Assembly (NCBI RefSeq): GCF_030867095.1
Contig: NC_081827.1
Span: forward strand, 217,623,810 to 217,687,809
Direction: 5' to 3'
From: Alligator mississippiensis
Taxonomy: Eukaryota; Chordata; Crocodylia; Alligatoridae
Length of the DNA: 64,000 nucleotides
The number at the start of each line of letters is the position of its first letter. The first letter of the stretch is position 1. Positions 12,230 to 25,164 of the stretch are shown here, in pieces. The position numbers and the translations under genes were made by a program. The notes below the pieces were generated by a model. That model made no database searches and was not told where the DNA came from. It was given only the letters and a program-made list of their open reading frames with translations.

Positions 12230-12352
12230 GCAGTATAATAATCTTGTTTCTGTGATTTTTAAAATTAAAATGTGGATTTTGGGTTACTTTTTTAAATCCA
12301 AAAATTGGGGATTTTTTTTTTTTAATCCAAGAAAACTGTGATTCCCTGGTCA
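12230..12352. mobile_element. Fragment of the CAGGGATYCT hAT family
   Basis: TGTGGATTTTGGGTTACTTTTTT, the following AATCCAAAAA and the terminal GATTCCCTG reproduce the right end of the element at 9300-9711. Only the right part (about 12,258-12,349) is clear. It abuts the 3' end of the reverse CR1, which may have inserted into it. Confidence 0.6.
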
Positions 12353-13446
12353 TAGTTTCACAGTAGCTAGGGTCAGGAGGGACCTGAACAGATCATCTAG
12401 TCTGACCCCCTGCCACAGGCAGGAATGAATGCTGGGTTCACAAGACCCCAGACAGGTGACCATCTAACCTCTTTTTGAGTTACCCAAGGTAGGGGCAAGG
12501 ACCATTTCCCTAGGAAGTTGGTTCCAGATTCTGGTCACCCTAACTGTAAAATATTGCCTCCTGATCTCTAACTTAATCCTATTCTCCATTAGCTTATTAC
12601 CATCGTTCCTCGTCACCCCAGGTGGTGCTGGGGAGAATAGGCTCTTCCTATTTGCTGTTGATCTCCCCTGACGAGTTTGTAGGTGGCCATCAGGTCCCCC
12701 CATAGCCTCCGCTTGTCGAGGCTGAGCAGGTTCAGGTCCCTCAGTCTCTCCTCATAGGGCCTGTCCTGCTGCCCTCCCACCAAATGGGTGGCCCTCCTCT
12801 GAACTCTCTCCAGGCTGGCCACATCCCTTTTGAAGTGCGGTGCCCAGTACTGGATGCAGTACTCCAACTGCAGCCTGACTAATGTCACATAGAGGGGGAG
12901 TATCACCTCTCTGAACTGGCTTGAGATGCATTTTTAGACGTATGACAAGGTATGGCTGGCCTTGCTGGCTGCGATCTGGCATTGGCAACTCATGTTCATG
13001 TTGGAGTCAATAATGACTCCAAGATCCCTTTCTGCCTCTGTGCTTTCAAGAGGGGAACTCCCCAGCCTGTATGTATGTATGCTGTGGATTCCTTCTCCCA
13101 AGGTGCAGCACCCTGCATTTGTCTACGTTGAACTCCATTCTGTTCTCATTTGCCCACTTTTGTAGTCTGTCTAAATCTAGTTGCAGCCTCTCTCCCCCTT
13201 CAAGTGTGTCCACCTCGCCCCACATCTTAGTGTCATCAGCAAACTTGGACAACGTGCTTTCAACCCCCTTGTCCAAGTCGCTGATGAAGATGTTAAACAG
13301 TGTGGGCCCGAGGACCGAGCTCTGGGGTACCCAACTGCTCACATCTCACCAGGATGAGTATGACCTGTCCACCACTACTCTGGGTGCGCCCCGTCAGCCA
13401 ATTTTTTACCCATCCAACTGTGTAGGCATCAATGCCACAGCTGCCT
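12353..13446 (-). mobile_element. CR1 LINE 3' portion, antisense
   Basis: The minus strand encodes CR1 reverse transcriptase parts: VLGPTLFNIFISDLDKGV, then LSKFADDTKMWG (the catalytic-site ADD) at about 13,220-13,320. The C-terminal region LEYCIQYWAPHFKRDVASLE is at about 12,805-12,870. The 3'UTR ends near 12,353 with the usual GGTCAGGAGGGACCT-type sequence. Stops and frameshifts make it inactive. It is 5'-truncated near 13,446, typical for CR1. Confidence 0.9.
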
Positions 13447-14755
13447 AATTTATTCATTACAAAAAATAGGCATAATTTGGAGTATAGCGCAACTGAACCA
13501 TGTGTCCTTCTATGTGGAATAACTAGTTGTCCTAACAGTGCAGGTTTCTAGCCCTGTTTCACTGACAAAACAATGTCGAGAGGCCAGATGGAGGCTTAGG
13601 ACCTTTGAAATAAAGTTTTTTAACTACGTTTTTAGTAATCCCCCCTCCTTCCCCCCCCCCGAGCCTCTACAATGCAGTAGTATTCCATAAGTATTTTCTC
13701 TGTGTCTTTTGGAAGAAAACAACTTTTATAAATTAAAGTTCTATCAGTTATTCTCACACTTCAGCTTGCTGTGAACGTTTGTTTTGATCCAGTTGGACAG
13801 CAAAAAAAAAAAAAAAAAAAAAATTAAGTTAATATGAAAGCTTTGAGTCTTCACCAAGCTGCTTTATGCTTTTTATTTCTTACTAGCACTGCCCTTGCTG
13901 CTGTCCAGGCAATAGAACATACAGGATCCTTCCCTGATTAATTTATAGTTTAGATTAAACACAGTTCTCAGGTGCCAATGCTTTAAGTTTTGAGGTGGGA
14001 ATCCTCTTTCTGTCATTATTGAAACTGTTTGAAGGAATTTATATATCAAAGTAAGGTTTAAATCAGGAAATCTAATCAATTAGAACTTAATTGGAAATAT
14101 GCACTACAAAATTCATTACTATATAATTTGGTGGTATATGTATATATAACATAAATCTAAAAATGTGATTCTGGTTTGTTCAGTTTTTCTCTAAAGCAGC
14201 ATACTCAATATATCTTGTAGTGGCCAACATCCAGGAATAGTGCAAATGTTTAAACATAAGACATGCTATACAGGGTCATCTGTCCAGTCCCCAAAAGTGG
14301 CAGAAGTGGGTGCCATAGAGGGAGAGCATTAAACCAGATATATTTAGAGTGATCTATTCTGCGTTCAATATACCTACTAGTATGTTTGGTACATCAGCAG
14401 AAGAATGAGCATTTTGAGTTCAATCCTGTGAGATGCAGAACACCTAAGGGATCTCAGTGGACATTTGTAACCTAATAATGAAGCATTTTTCAGAGCTTAT
14501 GAATTAGGAGGGTGGGAAGTATGAGGGATAGGTTCACACAGTGCTTCACTAAAAATGAGGCTACATGTGTTCTGTGGTATGTAAAGCATTTCCTCTCAAT
14601 TTTTAATTACTCCTGTTGAATTTTCCAGTGTTTGGCAGAAAGCTTTGAAAATTTTTGTCCATCTGTCTTTAGAGAATATTGCCAGTTCTCTGGCATCTTT
14701 TTTTGTTTACTGAAATGAGAGATATCAATATATATAATACAATGTTTTTTTGCAG
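13447..14755 (+). other. COBLL1 intron, no recognised element
   Basis: AT-rich intron with a C run near 13,650 and a 22-nt or so A run at about 13,802. Nothing else was recognised. Confidence 0.55.
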
Positions 14756-14841
14756 CAAACCACAGAGTAAGATTGGCAGTCTGCAGGTTACGTTTGAAAA
14801 TGACAGAGAGTTGGAAATACTGGATCAAAATAAAAATGATA
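14756..14841 (+). CDS. COBLL1: COBLL1 small coding exon (86 nt)
   Basis: The acceptor is TTTTTTTGCAG ending at 14755 and the donor is GTGAGT at 14842. It enters in phase 2 (completing AAC) and leaves in phase 1. It reads NKPQSKIGSLQVTFENDREL then EILDQNKND. The frame links exactly to the long exon that follows. It is too short to show as a long ORF; it was found by the phase requirement and the splice sites. Confidence 0.85.
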
Positions 14842-16304
14842 GTGAGTAATTCCTACATGTTTCTTACACTTCAACTAAAGTTTAAGATAATTATCATTGT
14901 TTGTAAAGGGAAAAATATTTCATAATTGTGCCTTTCGTATTAAAAATCACATCACTGATCTACACTAGCTGTAAATTGGAGCAGAATAATAGAAGCGACT
15001 TAAAAGTGAACTATGCATGTGTGCTTAACTATAGTAGTATACTGACCCTTTTTAAAATTATTCCACATATAAGAAAACAGTATTCCAAAAATTTAACACA
15101 TCAACCCATCAACAGCTACAGTTTTAACCCTTTCACAGCTACTGCTGAATTAGCATAGCTTTTGGCTCAGTTTTTCTCCTCCATATGGCCAGGGTTCAGC
15201 TACAGTGACTCTGTGCTGTGGCAGGTAAGATTCTGGAAACAATCTTTTTATTTCATTTTTCCTTCCCAAAATAAGGTCCATGCCTAATTGGGCATGTGTG
15301 GTATGCAGGAAAATAAGGTAAGCTGAATAGTGCCAATAATTGAAATGTGGATTTTGCTGGAATTTTCCAGCCAGTTCTAAAAATGAATTATCTTTTTCCC
15401 CATGGATTTTGTGATCCTATGACTTAATCTGCTGCTTAATCTATATGACAGTTAACTAACTACAAAAATATATTACCTTTTAATAGTAGCAATTTAAAAG
15501 CTCCAAGTGTTAATTGGAGAGTTTTTATTAATTCATAGACTATTTTATATTAACGTGGGCCAATATGAGACAGAAAATGGAAGAAACTTGTTTGTTCCCT
15601 TGAACTAAGGCTTTGAAAACTTTAGTTTCAACTGAAATTTGCTTAATGTTGACTGAACCAAAATTTCAGACATTGGCATCTTTGAAATCTGGAAAAGTTC
15701 AGATGTAAGCCAGATCCCAGATTTTTAGACATGCCTGACTATTAAATGTCTGGAAAACTGACTTGGCAGTAATGCGAATGTCCAGTCATTGTATAACTGC
15801 TTCATTACTCAGATATAGTAGGTACATTTAACAAATTGCACCTTTTGATGTGAACAGGAACATTTAAAAAAAAAAAAAGACAAAGCAAACAAATAGTTCT
15901 TGCAATTTTGCTGGAGTTAAACCAGATTTACAGGATATATGTTTGAATAGTGTTTACATGTTGTGAACCAGATGCTTTCTCTTGTGCAGAAAATCACTAG
16001 CACTTTTTCAAAGAATCTGAAAAACACTTTTGTCTGGTGTATTCATGACACTTAAGTCTCACTGCATAGCATAGCTAAGATTTTTTTTTTCTTTTAATAG
16101 AAATTGATAAATTTAACCAGGCCTAATCAAGGGGAAAAATATATTTTAATCATTGGAAGGTGGGTAGTGAAGGAAAATTTTAATAATACTCAGGAACTAT
16201 TTCTCGGAGTAAATTAAGATATGGGGCTTAATGATTTAAACATAAGATCAGGCTGTTAAAAAATGTATTCATTCCAAAATAATCTTCTCTTTTTTAATAT
16301 GAAG
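14842..16304 (+). other. COBLL1 intron, no recognised element
   Basis: AT-rich intron upstream of the large exon. No repeat or RNA gene was recognised. Confidence 0.6.
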
Positions 16305-17899
16305 AGCACATTGATACAAGACTTCTTCCAACAACCACAGTAGAAAACAAACTTCAAATGGGAGAAATTAATACAGTCGATGTTGGAGAAAATAAAAAAC
16401 TTGAAGTTGGCAGACTATCAAACTGCCATGCACATAATGATGTCTGTATAAATCATGAATATAATCAAATGATTTTAGGAATACAAGATCAGAAGCTGAA
16501 TCAAGCCAACTTGGACATAGTGAAAACTCAGGATGTTGCAATTCAGACAACTCCATTTGATAGTAGTTTTGGGAGGACAATAACAGAAATGAATCTTCAT
16601 CAAGATAACTCATCTTCCTTCAAAAGAGCAGCTGATGAGCAGAATTTGGATATAGACAGTACACCCTGTATATCAGCTGCAGAAATGGAAAAGACTGTAC
16701 ACACTTCAACAGAAATAACTTGTCAGAAACCAGAAGTTATGCACGACAAAACACTTGCCATAAAATCTCAGAGTAATGTACATGTGAATGATAGTTGCCT
16801 TGTCTCTTCAGAGAGAGATGCAGACAGTTCAGTTGGTTCTCCTACAAACTCCTATCCACTTTATAGACAAGGCTTCAAACCCAAACCAAAGCCATCTAAT
16901 GAAATTACAAGAGACTATATACCCAAAATTGGAATGACTACCTATAAAATAGTGCCTCCAAAATCCTTGGAAATATTGAAGAGTTTGGAGTCAGAGACTA
17001 TGTCAGATACTAAAGATCAGGAAGGAGTTGCTTTGGGTACCCCCACTAAGTGTGAGAGCTCAAAAGAATTTGGAGTGCAAACAGAAACTCCTTGTATTTT
17101 AAAAACTTCAGCATCTGGTTTAAAATATGAAGCTGTATTGGCAGGAAATGATCAGCTGTGTGAAAGTAGCAGCATCACTGACTGTGTTATAACCTCTCAA
17201 TTTGGGATTACTACTGAAAGCAAGCAAACGGAAACAAAGGCTTACAGGTCTCCTACAAACAGTGGCAGAGTTCAGTTGATGGTGAACTCGGATAATTCAA
17301 ATACTTCTCCTGAGACTTTAGAAAAATCAAATGCATTAAGTCCTACAACAAAACCTACTTCTTTTTACTTACAGATGCAAAAAAGGGCTTCAAGCCATTA
17401 CGTCACATCTGCAGTTGCCAGAAGTGCCAGTGCTGCTTGTAGTTCTACTCGAAATGAGTCCAAGAGTACAGAGGCGGAAAAAAATCCATCACCAGATCAA
17501 ACTAGTCTCCCTTCAAATAAAACAAACAACTTCCCTTCCCAGTCAGATGCAGGAAAAAGTGATGATAAAAAAACTGAAGAACATTGCATTTCACCTCTTA
17601 AAACATTTAAACCTTTGAGTTTTCCTTCCTGTCAGCCAGCCACATTAAACTTAAAATCTCTAAGAACTTTTGCTGTTCCAAAGCCATACTCCAATGCTAG
17701 GCCATCCCCTTTTGCTCTTGCCGTCTCATCAGCAGTCAGAAGATCGCAGTCATTTAATAAACCACGCCCTGTCACCAGTCAGCTGTCAAAAGAGGAATCT
17801 CCTGTCGAACTTTCCTCTGCAACTTTCACAGCTGAAGTTAAGAAGAACCATTCTCTACAGAATTCGATAGGAGATTCACAAGTCCTTATTATGGATAAG
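16305..17899 (+). CDS. COBLL1: COBLL1 large central exon (1595 nt)
   Basis: This is the large exon characteristic of COBL/COBLL1 genes. It starts after TTTTTAATATGAAG (phase 1) and ends at ATAAG|GTAAAC (phase 0). The encoded 530 or so residues are mostly disordered, with islands that match vertebrate COBLL1: the proline/lysine run KPKPKPSNE and the block DYIPKIGMTTYKIVPPKSLE (about 16,910-16,975); FYLQMQKRASSHYVTSAVA (about 17,360-17,420); and SPFALAVSSAVRRSQSFNKP (about 17,705-17,765). RRSQSF is a likely basophilic-kinase and 14-3-3 type site (inference). An ATG at 16358 lies in frame but is internal, not a start. The open frame continues through a T-tract beyond 17899 as a meaningless poly-Phe tail; the donor and the phase of the next exon fix the end. 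It probably acts in the actin cytoskeleton via the WH2 motif of the next exon. Confidence 0.95.
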
Positions 17900-17916
17900 G
17901 TAAACTTTACGGTGCG

Positions 17917-17966
17917 TTTTTTTTTTTTTTTTTTTTTTTTTTTGTTTTTTTTTTTTTTTTTTTTTT
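17917..17966 (+). repeat. Poly(T) tract just after the large-exon donor
   Basis: Fifty nucleotides, all T except one G at 17944, starting 17 nt after the exon boundary. Simple repeat. Confidence 0.95.
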
Positions 17967-19018
17967 GAGCATCTGTAACATATCTCATGATAGAGGTAAG
18001 ACTCACTTTTTCCCTTCCTAAAACAATTTAGACTTTTGGCAGACATTGATGTTAGCATACTGTTAGATCATGTGTCCTTATGGTACAGCAGTAGCATGTA
18101 CGATATTTTTGGGAATTTGAAAGCAAGATTTTCTTGTACAGCATTTAACGTAAAATTTGTCTACTTTCAAATCTTAGAGTGAATTCTCAAACTTTTAAGC
18201 AAAAATATTAAAAGATATACATGGATCAAAAAGAATGTTTTTCATATGTTTAATAAAGGATTTCAAATTCTACCCATAAAATTTTTTTTAATGATGTCAA
18301 CTATTTGGTCCCACCCAAATCACAGTTGAGTGAAAATGGTATGTGTTTAAGCCTTGGTTTATTTCATAAGTTGCCTTCATAAGTATGAGTTTTTTTTGGT
18401 CCAAAACTGAGGAGTTTGAAAAATCTCACCTCCAACCAACAGAGGTTTGCCAGTAAAACCTCTAGCACAAATGAAATTATACAGGCAAAAATATCCTTTG
18501 GGTGGTGTTAGTTATTGCATCCAGATAGCTGGTTTTGCTGGTCTAAGCTGCATCTCCAATACTGAGGTAGCCCTAACAGTAAACCATAAGGAAGCTAAGA
18601 AGTATACATAAATCCTAAGGAAGCTGATTGATTTCCTTGTGTTGTCTTGCACAAGTCATTTATATCGTCCTGACAGGAATCATAATTTCCATTTGTTATG
18701 GACACTGAACTGAGATGCTAATCCCAGAAATGCATGCACAGTGGATTCAAAATATGATTATGCTTGACTCCGTTTTAGGGTGGTGTTATATAGACCTTAC
18801 GTTTCATAGAGGTCAGATGTCCATATGAACTCCTTTGGTCTTGCCTCCTTCTTGTTAGGGATCAGATATCCAGCTTTGGTGCTTCTTGATTTGGGGGCAG
18901 CCAGATGGTGGCTCTTTATCAATGTGACCCCCAAGTGAGCTGTTGCACAGTGCATTGTATAGACTTTAATATATTATTTTCTTTTAATACATGCATTAAT
19001 AAGTAATGTAGTTAAAAT
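17967..19018 (+). other. COBLL1 intron, no recognised element
   Basis: AT-rich intron. Nothing was recognised before the hAT element at 19019. Confidence 0.5.
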
Positions 19019-19544
19019 TAGAGGTGTGCTGATATATCGGTCCATATTGGATTGGCACCGATAAAAGGAAAACTGACATTATCGGCAATCGGCTTTTTTG
19101 GCTGGGTAGCCAATAATGTTACCAATAAATGCTGTATGCATGTGCGCAGTGGCAGCATGCATGTAGCCAGGAATGCAGCCCATTAGCTTGAAGAACAGCA
19201 ATCGGCTGGTAAGTCTGTGGTGGGGAAGGGGCATGGGGGTGTGCGCAGTGGTGGGGAGCTGCCTCCCACCCCCCTGTCCCCTGCAGATGAACCACCTGCA
19301 GCTCCGTCCTATGCCCCTCCCCACCCAGGCTGGGCAGTGCGTGCCCCAGTCCTACCCCCTCCCACACCATGGGGGCCTTGATCTGCCCCTCCCCCATACT
19401 CCACCCCCCCCCGACTTACTGGCCATACACTGCTCTCCAAGCTGCTGGGTTGCATATTGGCTATCGTATCGGTATTGGCCGATATGGCTGGTTAATAATC
19501 GGTCATCGGTATCAGCCAATAAAATCTTTATTGCTACACCCCTA
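19019..19544. mobile_element. Non-autonomous hAT element (GGTGTGC-end family A)
   Basis: The left end is TAGAGGTGTGCTGATATATC; the right end read inverted is TAGGGGTGTAGCAATAAAG. The flanks GTTAAAAT (19011-19018) and GCTCAAAT (19545-19552) agree at 6 of 8. Subterminal ATCGG/CCGAT repeats (TATCGGTCCATATTGG, GGCCGATATGGC) are shared with 27909-28860 and 30191-30536. The core is GC-rich without a supported gene. Confidence 0.75.
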
Positions 19545-20589
19545 GCTCAAATTGTTACCTAAAGCAGTTGTGGCCAACCTGGGGCATGACAAGACTCTGT
19601 TGCACATAGCAGATTAGGGAGGGGACAGGCAGCAGAGCAGCAGATTGGGCAGGGACAGGACAGGGCTGCAGTTTGGGCAAGACTTTAGGATAGCAGTGGC
19701 ACTAAGAGAGGGTGAATGCCTAGTTTGTAGTACACCTGCCAAAAAGACTGGCCCCCCATTTATCTAAAATAACATCATTGAACCATATGATTTATTTTTT
19801 ATTAAGGGTTGTATTCTGTCAAGGCCATGTGAATTAATTTTTGTGCCTTTCAAATTCAGGCTGACACCATTGAATCAGTTTTCAGTTCATATTTTGAAGT
19901 TTTTTTTTATTTTTAAAGTGAAAGCTGAGGTCCAAGAGAGTAAAAGGGCAGCTTAGGACTGTGGGCAGGCCCAATCTTAGCCATGCTGGTATCCATATTA
20001 ATTCATATACTAAGTTTTAGAATACACATGTAAACCACAGAAAATTGGGGCTGGAAGGGAGTCCAAACCCCTGAATCCTAAACATGAATGATTTGGTTAC
20101 CCTCTTCATCCTGTGGTACAGAAGAAGCTGCCTGTTTCCCAAAACTCTCTAAGACCCGGTAAAGGGCTTGCAGGCAAACGAGCAGGAAAATTGGGTTTCT
20201 GTAGTTTACATGTGTGGGAAAAATTTTCACATTAATTAAGCTACATAAATAACAATAAGGGGAAAATTCATAACTTCTAAAAACTTGTTGAGAAAGTATC
20301 CTCTTTTAACTCTTTCCTTGAATCCTTTTGACTCCCAAATTTTGTTTTGAAAATTCATGAGTCATTTATGGCATTATCAGTTTGGGGGTATATGCCCCCA
20401 CACATAACTTGTAAGATGCAAATATATAAGTAGCAGTTGTCTTTAATGAATGAAGCAAAACTTTAGAATGATAGTAGAACATTGTATGTAAAGTATACAG
20501 TGTGTTGTATATAATATTTAGCCAGACTGCTTCCTATTGCCACTCATGACCTAACAATTGGTTTGTTGTTTGTTTTTTTTTGTTCATAG
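19545..20589 (+). other. COBLL1 intron, no recognised element
   Basis: Intron leading to the WH2 exon. No repeat was recognised with confidence. Confidence 0.5.
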
Positions 20590-20766
20590 AAAATTAGCTT
20601 TGCAGACAATGATCAGAACAGGCAGGTTCAACGTTCAACTGACCACCCTACTGCTACTTTTAAGAAGCAAGCTGCTTTATCAATCCAACACCCTGACCCA
20701 GAACAGATTCACCAGTGTGTGCTGGCTGCAATACGCTCTGGTGATGCTGCTGCCAAATTGAAAAGG
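20590..20766 (+). CDS. COBLL1: COBLL1 exon encoding the WH2 actin-binding motif
   Basis: A 177-nt phase 0-0 exon lies between a T-rich tract ending GTTCATAG and the donor GTGAGG. It reads KISFADNDQNRQVQRSTDHP, then continues to DPEQIHQCVLAAIRSGDAAA and KLKR. The last 30 or so residues, completed by V from the next exon, form a WH2 domain: an amphipathic helix (QIHQCVLAAIRSG) followed by the LKRV version of the LKKT motif. WH2 domains bind monomeric actin. One WH2 at the C-terminus is the known COBLL1 arrangement, whereas COBL has three. That and the tail in the next exon decide the paralogue. Confidence 0.95.
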
Positions 20767-21419
20767 GTGAGGTTTTTTTTTTTTATCATTACATCATTGT
20801 AATTGACTAACAGTAGTTATTTGAAAACTTAACAAATTCATTTCTAAAGCAGTCTGTCTCAATTTTAAGACAGAGAAGTCTTCTGAAGGTGGGGTTTTGT
20901 TAAGCCGGTGCAAATATATAAAGGTATCTGAAAAAGTTTTATGCTGACATGTTTTCAGATAGAGATATTATGATCTTTCTGAAATAAATTTGTTGTTATT
21001 ATGGACTCATTTGAGCCCCTCTGTTTAACAAACTGCTCCAAAACATGCCTGTGTTTAAATGCTTTAATGAATAGGTATGGATTTTAAGACTTTTGCTGTA
21101 CCTAAAATTAAATTAACTACAGCCTCCCACAAGAGTTCACAAGCAAAAGTTGAAAATCAGTTTCTTGTGGATTGTAGACTACTTATCATATAGTACTGGT
21201 AGGTGTTTTTGGTCAGTGATTCCAGGGGGGAATTACACAGAGATCACTTTTTTCATATTATCTTTGCAAAAACTCTGATTTAAATACATTCATTTTCTTT
21301 TTAATTTCCTGTTTTCCCAACCCACCCCTTCACCCCTTCCCCAGGGAACTCTTAGCTTTGATACAAGTCTTTGTGTGTTTAAAAAAATGCAACCTGTAGC
21401 TATATGATTAGTACATACT

Positions 21420-21696
21420 AGGCGCAACTACATTAGATGCCATGTAGCTGTAGCATTGGCAGGCACAAACTATGACGCCAATGCTGTGTTGCCATAGCAA
21501 TGAGCTATGTCGACATAGCTCGTCGCTTTGGCAACATAGCATCTAAAAATAACCATGAGCCGCCGGGACTGTGCAGTATCCATAGGTAGTTCGCAGTCAT
21601 TTGCAGACCTAAAGCAAGCACCAATGCAAGTACCAAATGACTGCCCAGTACCAAATGCATGGTCCTGGGCACATGTAGATGTGCACACATGATCAC
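21420..21696. mobile_element. Harbinger-like MITE (probable)
   Basis: The left side GGCGCAACTACATTAGATGC and the inverted right side GTGCACATCTACATGTGCCC resemble the ends of the clearer MITE at 33677-33856. A perfect 20-bp palindrome (GAGCTATGTCGACATAGCTC, 21502-21521) lies inside. The exact ends and target duplication were not resolved. Confidence 0.5.
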
Positions 21697-24600
21697 AAAA
21701 CCCATTATGGAGGTTTGTGGGCTGTCAGGAATGTTGTTTTGTTTTGTTGTACTGATATGGTATCTGTGGTTTCATTGGAAACCCCATGTTATACCATATT
21801 CATTTATGCTGCTTATCACTGTAAAGATTATAGTATGCTGTCTATATATATCTTGATAATTTTGGACATGGGTTAGTCAAGGGACTGAGGCATGCATACT
21901 TATACTATTGCCACTTGCAGACAAGCAAAAGAAGACATTATTGGGTTGGGCACCCAGTTCTGCCTGTAATGAGGAAAGAAGTTCCCCTATAGAAAAGGCA
22001 TCTGAGAGAAATGGCCATCAGGAAGAGGAATTTCAGGTGCCTCAGGCAGACCAGACATTTCTGGGAATTCATGAGCAATTAGAATAATTTTATGGGAGGT
22101 GGTGAGGTGGGCAGGGAGATTAGCTTGGAGGCTTTTTAGACCCCACCTAAGGTAGAATCGAGGTCTTTGGATCCCAGACTTTGAAGAGTTCAGGCCTCAG
22201 ACACCAGGGCTTGTACAGTCAGCAGGAGGCTGATCTCTAAAACCACTAGTAGGACTCTCAGAGGGGCTAGGGTGTAGTGAGATGAGTAAGCAAGAAACTT
22301 TTCTTATCTTGTTCTTCTGTCTTCAAAACTATGGTCACTTTTGCTTGTATAATTCTTTTTTTTCCCCCATAATGATAAGGGTTTACTTGTTGCTGTTTTG
22401 TTTCATTACTCATTGCCTGTGGTGAAGAGTGATCTCTGGGCAAGTGATATTCCAGGTTAATCTTTTTTCTACAGAAAAGGGGATGTAAAATTTTCTTTCA
22501 CAGCCTAAAGAGGAGGCCACCTAGAGCTGATTCACTTTCTGCAGCTGTGAGGTCTAGTATAAGAGCACTTGAGCTGAGGTTTGTGAAGAGTTATCCCAGG
22601 TCTGTTCCTTGGTATAGCAGTGGTACAGCAGGGAGAAACTCGGGGCTTCAGGAATTTGTGATGTGTACTCTGATAATTTCCTACTTCTAGAACATAGGTT
22701 TACAAGGAAGAGGCATCCAAATGAAACAGCATATTTTGGGTTTATTTTTCAAGGACAAAAACATTAATTGTGTTGCTTCATGCTTCAATGGAGCATGACT
22801 GGAGATGGAGGGCTTGCAAAATGTGCAATTGTCACTTGTTCCCATGAGTAACTGGACATCCCCAGAAGTCTGTTCTGTCTCAGCTCTTTCTTTATAGAAA
22901 AAGAAAAGTATTATTTTTAATAATCCCATACTTTTAACTTATTTCCCCTCATTTTAATGTCATTTTGCAAGTCTCTTATCTGTTTTGTTAAAAACCTTTA
23001 AAAAATAAGCTGAGCAGGCTTGTTCAATCTTGTGTTTTGGCTTGCTTTGCTTATACTCCAGGTTTTTTCTTTTGTGGCAGTTTCATGCAGAAGCTAATTT
23101 CTCTGCAGAAGCTAATTTGTCTTCAGAAGCTCTAGTATTTTCTGTGAAAACACCCTCAACCCCAAATGTGCTTAAAATATATTAGGAAAGACTTAATAGA
23201 AACAATTGCTTTCCTAGGAGAAGTTAGATTCAGGAGAAAGTGGATTTCCTGGCTTTCTATATTTTGGCACCCATCTTCATCCTACTTGAGGCAGCAAACC
23301 TGCCATTTTATCTGAAGCTTGACAGTGGAATGGCATTTTAAAGGTCCCCATGCTTGGCATCTCCTTGGCAAAACAAAAAGATAATTCTGAAATGCCATAA
23401 TTTTTGGCATGCCAGGATGATTCAGTGTTATCTAGTGGTTGCTAAGAGTGGCAAACTAATAACTTTATAGTAGTAAATCATCTGCCAACTAATTACAAAT
23501 CAATTAAGAACCATGCTTATTAATCAACTTTTGAAATTTCATAGTCTGAGTAGAAGTCTGACCCTATCTGGTTTGCAAGGAATATGGTTGTCTTCTGTTG
23601 TGTTTTTTATTATTGAAATTTATTGCAACATTATTCTACACATAACTGCATTGTGGACAGTAAAGTGAGAAATAAATTTAAAAATTCTCTACTACTGCCT
23701 TAGCATCTGAAAACGTTGTATTCAATTCAAGGAAAACAACCCAAATAGATTGAATACTTAAAAAAAAAAAGTAACAAATGGGCTCTTAATATATTTGTTC
23801 AATATTTTCCTTTGGTCAAGTTGCACTAGATGACAGAAACGTGTCTACAAGAAAACATGTGAGATCATTTAAAACCATTTATGTTGGAAAGGAAAGAGCG
23901 TGCTGAGATTAAACTATAACATTTTTATATTTTTAGTAGAATGCTTGTTTTAAGGGAGTATTGAAAGGTTAAAGAAGCCGAAGCTGTACCTCCAAGTATT
24001 CTGCAGCATAGGGAACTGAGTTTTGTGAAGCCTGTTCAGATGAGGGAGCAACTGAGATTCCAAAATTTGTAAAACATTAATGACTGCACTGTTCTCTCTC
24101 TCTCTCAAAAAAAAAAAAAAAAAAAAAAAAAGGGAGGTGAAGTATGATTCAGGGGCAAGGGAGGAAGCTTGATATCAACTGTATTTTTAGATCTGTTGTG
24201 CTGATTAATTCAGACAATGTTTTTATTAAATGTTTAAAATTAAGAGAAGAGCATATCGTAACAAATGGGAAAACAAAACACTTACATCAGTGGGATAACA
24301 TCAAGATAGTGATCCGGGTGTGGAAAGAACACTGTGAGTGAATGAACTCCATAGCTTCCTTTAATTGATGCTGTGGGTGAAAATGGGCTAATATTTGGTC
24401 ATGTTGAATGAGGAAAAAGGTGTATCACGTGCATTCCACGTCCCTCCTCTTGCTCATATCTCTAAGGGAAGCATTCAAAAAATGAGACAAATGCTAGCAA
24501 AGCCACCCAAGTTTCCCCCCCCCCCCCAAATAACCTGTCAGCATGCAGAGCCAATATTTGTGGCCCTTTGTGCTGTGGATCTTTCCAGTTGAATAAAGAC

Positions 24601-25164
24601 CTCAGTAGTGACTAGCTTAAGTGGATCACATAAGGTAGTTTTTTAATTATTTTCCTCCCTCCAGAATAACTGTGCTGTGCTAGTCTAAAATCTGTTTCTG
24701 GATTGCAGAACACCCACAAGTCCCACTGACTAATTGGAATTGTTGGTCTATGTGGAATGACTGAAAATTGGGCCTTTGCCTTAATTCAAGATTCACACTT
24801 AGTACCATTTAAAAATCTGCTTCGTTATTTTGGAAAGCGTCTAAAACAAGAAGTCTGTCTGGAATCAGTTCTACTGAGTGCTTGTTTAAGGGAAGGTATA
24901 CTGGTTTAACATTTTTCTTCAAGATGTCAGCAGATCTCCAGACTCTAGATAATGGTATTATGTAGACTCTTAATGAAGAGACTTGCACCCTTAATTCTGT
25001 TTAAAATGTACATGCCACAGTAGTACTAAAATAATTTTCTTTGAGAAATAATAAATTGAACTGCAAATGTTGCTGCATTTGTAATAAACAAATGGGTAAG
25101 GAGATTTTTTTTTTTTATAAGTCAACAAGTATTTCTATTAAAAAGTTATTTTTCTTTCTTCTAG
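21697..25164 (+). other. COBLL1 last intron, mostly unassigned
   Basis: Long AT-rich intron. An A run of 28 nt or so after (CT)n lies at about 24,091-24,131, and a C run at about 24,518. A 14-nt phrase, TTCTCTGCAGAAGC and its near repeats, occurs around 23,090-23,130. No transposon with clear ends was found. Confidence 0.5.

Noticed and set aside
16358..17968. A continuous 536-codon open frame treated as a stand-alone gene
   Set aside because: The ATG is internal to an exon that begins at 16305, and the poly-Phe tail is translation of the intronic T tract after the donor at 17899.
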